64,000 bases of DNA from Flavobacterium frigidarium DSM 17623 (lineage in GTDB: Bacteria > Bacteroidota > Bacteroidia > Flavobacteriales > Flavobacteriaceae): contig NZ_AUDO01000008.1 of NCBI RefSeq assembly GCF_000425505.1, forward strand, positions 62,001 to 126,000, written 5' to 3'. The first letter of the stretch is position 1. Every line of letters starts with the position of its first letter. Positions 60,698 to 64,000 of this stretch are shown piece after piece. The notes under the pieces were generated by a model. The model saw only the letters and a list, made by a program, of their open reading frames with translations, was not told where the DNA came from and ran no database searches. Both the position numbers and the translations under genes were made by a program.

Positions 60698-60824
60698 ATT
60701 TTAATTTTAAAGATTGAATGATTTAAAATTTTCGAAATTAAACCAACTGCAAAAATAGTATTTTTTTTTAGAAAGAACATTTTTCAATTTTAAAGCAGCA
60801 AGTTTCAGTAATCAATAAACAGTC

Positions 60825-60896
60825 GTCCCGCTTTTACCTATATCTCCTAGTCCTTAAAGGTCAGTACTAGGAGGATGCCGGTGCAATCGGGGCTAA
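60825..60896 (+). repeat. Dispersed intergenic element, type B copy 2
   Basis: GTCCCGCTTTTACC, then a perfect CTCCTAGT / ACTAGGAG hairpin, then GGATGCCGGTGCAATCGGGGCTAA. CCCGCTTTTA is shared with the type A copy at 36681 (minus strand), GGATGCCG with that at 44585, and the ending with the element at 38411. It lies in the 284-bp gap between fabD and osmC-like genes. Confidence 0.5.
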
Positions 60897-60981
60897 TTAA
60901 GGCAGTGTAGGGGTCAAATCATGAGTGCTACTTGTACAAACGATTACTCAGTTGTTTTAATGCTACTTTTTAAATCTAAAA

Positions 60982-61389
60982 TTATAGTAGTGTGTTGATT
61001 ACAATATTATTCTTCAATAGTTTAGATACAGGGCATTTTTCGGCAATTATTAGGAGGCGTTTCTTTATATCTTCATCGACTGTCACCGGAAAAGTAATTA
61101 TTCTTTTAATCGTTGTAGTTAGGTCTGGATTGCTTTCTTGATAAAAATTTAATGCGATAGTTATTTCAGGTATGTCCCATCCTTTTCGATCAATATACAT
61201 TCTTAAGGTAGAAAGCGTACAACTTGCTAACGATGCTAGCAGGGCGGTGTATGGATCTGGGCCTAAATCCTTACCTTCAATTTTTTCAGGCTCATCCATT
61301 ATAAATTGACCATTACGCCAATTAATAGTACATAAATATTTTTGCATTCCTATGTGTCCTACAATGTCGTTTTCAAGTGCGTTTTCCAT
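60982..61389 (-). CDS. OsmC family protein
   Basis: 135 residues, cytoplasmic. OsmC-like peroxidase fold: GPDPYTALLASLASCTLSTLRMYIDRKGWDI contains the first redox Cys, and EKCPVSKLLKNNIVI the second (the CPV motif). These two Cys reduce organic hydroperoxides in OsmC/Ohr proteins. This short form is close to the YhfA/OsmC-like subgroup whose role is less clear. It is divergent from the unknown membrane protein gene. Confidence 0.9.
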   Translation of the reverse strand: MENALENDIVGHIGMQKYLCTINWRNGQFIMDEPEKIEGKDLGPDPYTALLASLASCTLSTLRMYIDRKGWDIPEITIALNFYQESNPDLTTTIKRIITFPVTVDEDIKKRLLIIAEKCPVSKLLKNNIVINTLL

Positions 61390-61546
61390 TTGGCTCTATT
61401 TTATAATATGTCTGTGATTGTAGGGCTAATTTACTGTTTTTTAAACAATTATTTTGAACGAATTCGGGTTAGTTTAATACGTTTAGTTGTCGATTAGATG
61501 TAACAATTTCAGTATTTTTATACTAATTGTCAAATGCTATTTAATT

Positions 61547-63178
61547 ATGAAAAATATAGTTTCTATATCGCTTTTTATTATTCTTACAATTTTAGTTTTT
61601 TATATAGGAATGCCCACAATTAATTATGGGTTTGTAGGTTTTCCCATTGTTCTATTATTCTTGAGCATATTTTGGATTGTGATTTCGACCGGTTTGCAAA
61701 TTTCTCCAGATAACAAACAAGTGAAAATTGCTAAAAGGCCTAGTAAATTTGTGGTTTATTTTATGCTAGCGGTCCTAGCATATCTTGTCGTTACCCCAAT
61801 TTTGACAAGTCTCCCCATTTTTAGAACAGCGGCTTATCAAACCATGATAGGGAAAGTGGCTGATGGAAATAAAATCTCTAATCACATCGCTCCCATTTCT
61901 ATTGACGAAATTAGGGTTGTAGATGAGGATTTAGCGCACTTATTAGGTGAGAAAGTATTGGGTACACAGCCCGCTTTAGGAAGCCAAGTTGAATTAGGTG
62001 AATTTTGTATCCAAAAGGTGAATAACGATTTGTACTGGGTAGCACCGTTATTGCATTCTGGTTTTTTTAAGTGGATGAATAATAGGTCAGGGTCTGCTGG
62101 TTATGTGATGGTTTCGGCTACAAATGAAAGAGATGTAAAGTTAGTGCAAAACATTGGCGGAAGCCCAGTTAAGATCAAGTACCAACCCAAGGCGTATTTT
62201 CAATCAAATATAAAACGACTGTTGTACTTAAATGGATATGCTACAGAAGGATTAGAAGATTTTAGTTTTGAAATTGACGACGCTGGAATGCCTTTTTGGG
62301 TCGTAACTACCTTTAAAAAAGAAATTGGTTTTAGCGGAAATGAGGCAACAGGCATTGTATTAATCAATGCACAAACGGGCCAAATGAAAGAGTATTCGAT
62401 TGCAACCACACCTAAATGGGTAGATCGCATTCAGCCTATTAATTTTATTGAAGAACAATTAAACGATTGGGGAGAATATGTGCAAGGTTATTGGAATTTT
62501 TCTAACGAAAATAAACTTCAAATTACTGAAGGCCTGACATTAGTGTATGGTAATGACAATAGGTCATACTGGTATACAGGGTTAACCTCTGTAGGGAAGG
62601 ATGAATCTGCGGTAGGTTTTGTTTTAGTTGATACTAGAACTAAGGAAGCTACCTTTTATAAACAAGGTGGCGCTACCGAATATGCTGCTCAAAGTTCGGC
62701 GCAAGGTAAAGTACAAGAAAAAGGGTATCAGGCTTCGCTACCTGTACCGTATAATATTAATAACATTCCAACGTATGTAATGACATTGAAAGATAAGGGT
62801 GGCTTGGTGAAAATGTTTGCTATGGTAGCCATTTCAGATTATACGATTGTAGGTGTAGGAAACACCATGCGTGAAGCTTTAACGTCGTATAAAAATGTTT
62901 ACAACATGTCTGATAATAAAGTAAACCCAAATAGTGTTAGTAACAGGAAAGTTTTAAAAACTATAATCACTAGGATTCAAAATGACGTGAAAAATGGTAA
63001 TAGTTTTTACTATTTTAAGGTAAAGGACTATCCCAATATTTTTGTAGGATCCTCTCAAATATCTAATCAGTTGCCAGTAACAATGATAGGCGATAGTGTG
63101 AGTATCTCTTTTGATGTAGATATGGAAGCAGTTATCGACGTCTCTTCGTTTAAAAATCTAAACTTAAAAGACAATTAA
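61547..63178 (+). CDS. Large membrane-anchored protein of unknown function
   Basis: 543 residues from the ATG at 61547, chosen because it starts a hydrophobic segment (MKNIVSISLFIILTILVFYIG); the frame extends upstream to 61487. Three hydrophobic segments lie before residue 110 (about 5-22, 28-50 and 75-100), followed by a soluble region of about 430 residues. That region has strand-rich repeats such as GFVLVDTRTKEATFYKQGG and GIVLINAQTGQMKEYSI, each with G-x-V-L-I/V-N/D. PepSY-like or propeller-like folds are possible. I recognise no family. It has its own terminator. Confidence 0.8.
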   Translation: MKNIVSISLFIILTILVFYIGMPTINYGFVGFPIVLLFLSIFWIVISTGLQISPDNKQVKIAKRPSKFVVYFMLAVLAYLVVTPILTSLPIFRTAAYQTMIGKVADGNKISNHIAPISIDEIRVVDEDLAHLLGEKVLGTQPALGSQVELGEFCIQKVNNDLYWVAPLLHSGFFKWMNNRSGSAGYVMVSATNERDVKLVQNIGGSPVKIKYQPKAYFQSNIKRLLYLNGYATEGLEDFSFEIDDAGMPFWVVTTFKKEIGFSGNEATGIVLINAQTGQMKEYSIATTPKWVDRIQPINFIEEQLNDWGEYVQGYWNFSNENKLQITEGLTLVYGNDNRSYWYTGLTSVGKDESAVGFVLVDTRTKEATFYKQGGATEYAAQSSAQGKVQEKGYQASLPVPYNINNIPTYVMTLKDKGGLVKMFAMVAISDYTIVGVGNTMREALTSYKNVYNMSDNKVNPNSVSNRKVLKTIITRIQNDVKNGNSFYYFKVKDYPNIFVGSSQISNQLPVTMIGDSVSISFDVDMEAVIDVSSFKNLNLKDN

Positions 63179-63201
63179 TAATACATCTTTCAATTATAAA
63201 A

Positions 63202-63241
63202 AAGGCTGACACTAATTAATATTAGGAGTCAGCCTTTTTTA
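63202..63241 (+). terminator. Terminator of the unknown membrane protein gene
   Basis: Stem AAGGCTGAC / GTCAGCCTT with additional pairing in the loop (CTAATTAATATTAG), followed by T6. Confidence 0.88.
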
Positions 63242-63304
63242 TTATTTCTTTACGGTAATTTTCGTTTATAACTTAAGTTTCTATAATCGATTTTGAAAAT
63301 GCAG

Positions 63305-63589
63305 TTATAAAACGTCCTTAAAATCTGGCGTTTTGTCAAAAACATGAGCTACAAAAGGACATGATGGAACAATAGTAATTCCTTCTTTTCTAGCAAAATT
63401 TACTGCTTCAGTAACCATTTCTTCACCTAAACCTTTCCCAGTTTCATCATCTGTAACCTCTGTGTGATCTATTGTAATTTGGTTAGCAGCAGTATGTCTA
63501 AAAATCATTTTTCCTAATACATCATCGTTTTCTTCGATATAAAAAACACCTTCTTTTTCGTTATTTTCTAGTTGCACCTTTTTACTCAT
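63305..63589 (-). CDS. Short GNAT-fold N-acetyltransferase (YjdJ-like)
   Basis: 94 residues. Minimal GNAT fold of the GCN5-related short family: GVFYIEENDDVLGKMIFRHTAANQITIDHTEVTDDETGKGLGEEMVTEAVNFARKEGITIVPSCPFV. The GKGLGEEMV loop is the acetyl-CoA pyrophosphate-binding motif, and the SCPF segment with its Cys is typical of this subgroup (At1g77540-like). Substrate unknown. It lies 18 bp downstream of the pirin gene on the same strand, so the two are probably cotranscribed. Confidence 0.9.
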   Translation of the reverse strand: MSKKVQLENNEKEGVFYIEENDDVLGKMIFRHTAANQITIDHTEVTDDETGKGLGEEMVTEAVNFARKEGITIVPSCPFVAHVFDKTPDFKDVL

Positions 63590-63607
63590 ATTTGTATATT
63601 TTTTTAA

Positions 63608-64000
63608 TTAATATTGCATTGGAACCTCCATTAAAAGTATTTCAACATCAGAATTCATTTTTAATTCTAAGTCTGTTACATCCCAAATTCCAAAACCGTC
63701 ACGTGTATCTAATTCTTGACCATTAATAGTTAACTGTCCCGAAAGCACAAAAACATAAACACCATTACCTTCTTTCTTAATTTGGTAATTTGTGGTGCTG
63801 TCTTTTGCTAACTTTCCTAAATGAAACCAAGCGTCTTGATGAATCCATACTCCCTCATCATCTGGATTAGGAGAAAGAATTTGCTGTAATTTATTATGTC
63901 GATCTGCACTATTTAATGTTATTTGTTGGTAACGAGGATCTACATTTTTTTTATTTGGAAAAACCCAAATCTGCAACAACTTGGTTCTTTGGTCAGCATT
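63608..64000 (-). CDS. Pirin family protein (C-terminal part; cut by window edge)
   Basis: 131 codons are visible. The frame is open to the right edge (reading N-A-D-Q-R-T-K-L-L-Q-I-W), so the start lies outside the window. LLQIWVFPNKKNVDPRYQQI is the link between the two cupin domains in short (YhhW-like) pirins, and the remainder is the second cupin with a GDGFGIWDV-like GFGIWDVTDLEL strand. The metal-binding N-terminal cupin is not in view. Pirins of this type act as quercetin 2,3-dioxygenases or regulators; the function here is unknown. Confidence 0.9.
   Translation of the reverse strand, partial: NADQRTKLLQIWVFPNKKNVDPRYQQITLNSADRHNKLQQILSPNPDDEGVWIHQDAWFHLGKLAKDSTTNYQIKKEGNGVYVFVLSGQLTINGQELDTRDGFGIWDVTDLELKMNSDVEILLMEVPMQY

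Overview
This is an AT-rich bacterial chromosome segment from the Bacteroidota, almost certainly a Flavobacteriaceae member and most like Flavobacterium. The evidence is the -7 motif TAnnTTTG with an upstream TTG at 19-20 nt spacing in front of tRNA and housekeeping genes, weak Shine-Dalgarno usage, many lipoprotein signal peptides, DUF4270 and PorG-type (DUF6089) outer-membrane proteins, a FolK-deoxynucleoside kinase fusion, and the gene order CBS / nadK / porG / uppS / bamA / ompH / ompH / murI. No transposase, integrase, phage structural gene, rRNA or CRISPR array is visible.

Layout. 1-4.3 kb holds a kelch lipoprotein + DUF4907 pair and a DUF4270 lipoprotein + outer-membrane barrel pair. 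4.3-12.6 kb (minus strand) is an envelope-biogenesis block: CBS protein, NAD kinase, PorG-like type IX secretion protein, undecaprenyl-PP synthase, BamA, two OmpH/Skp chaperones and glutamate racemase. 12.7-14.8 kb has pdxJ, an alpha/beta hydrolase and a holin-like membrane protein. 14.8-29.8 kb is a 15-kb, single-strand copper/silver-type resistance island: Cys-rich exported protein, periplasmic HMA protein, HMBD-DUF3347 lipoprotein, CusA-type RND pump (frameshifted in this sequence), TolC-type channel, two HMBD-containing CusB-type adaptors, an HMA-AraC regulator, a copper P-type ATPase with four HMBD modules, a DUF305 protein and a CopA-type multicopper oxidase fused to a CopB-like barrel. 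30.1-36.5 kb is mixed: tRNA-Glu, MOSC protein, CAP lipoprotein, a frameshifted phosphotransferase, two small unknown proteins, an MFS transporter and an isolated PIN-domain gene. 36.9-42.1 kb carries trigger factor, clpP, clpX and serB. 42.1-54.5 kb carries GH3, DUF2797, AsmA-like, SppA, FolK-dNK, a TrmH-type methyltransferase, DUF1573 and MutS. 54.7-64 kb carries tRNA-Gly and tRNA-Leu, YegP/DUF1508, a small repeat lipoprotein, Kdo transferase, a DegT aminotransferase, galE, fabD, OsmC, an unknown membrane protein, a GNAT protein and a pirin cut by the window edge.

How it works together. The metal island covers cytosolic export (P-type ATPase), periplasmic oxidation (multicopper oxidase), trans-envelope efflux (RND/adaptor/TolC) and periplasmic chelation. 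One Cys/His/Met metal-binding module (HMBD) recurs in four of its genes. A 21-bp perfect inverted repeat overlaps the promoter of its first gene and looks like an operator.

Most unusual signals: the tandemly duplicated HMBD pairs in the ATPase; the HMA-AraC and oxidase-barrel fusions; two genes (CusA, phosphotransferase) each split by a one-base shift; a family of dispersed intergenic elements with a conserved frame around length-variable, base-paired arms (13485, 36681, 44585) and a second related type (38411, 60825); and a terminator-like palindrome inside the first codons of the DUF4907 gene.
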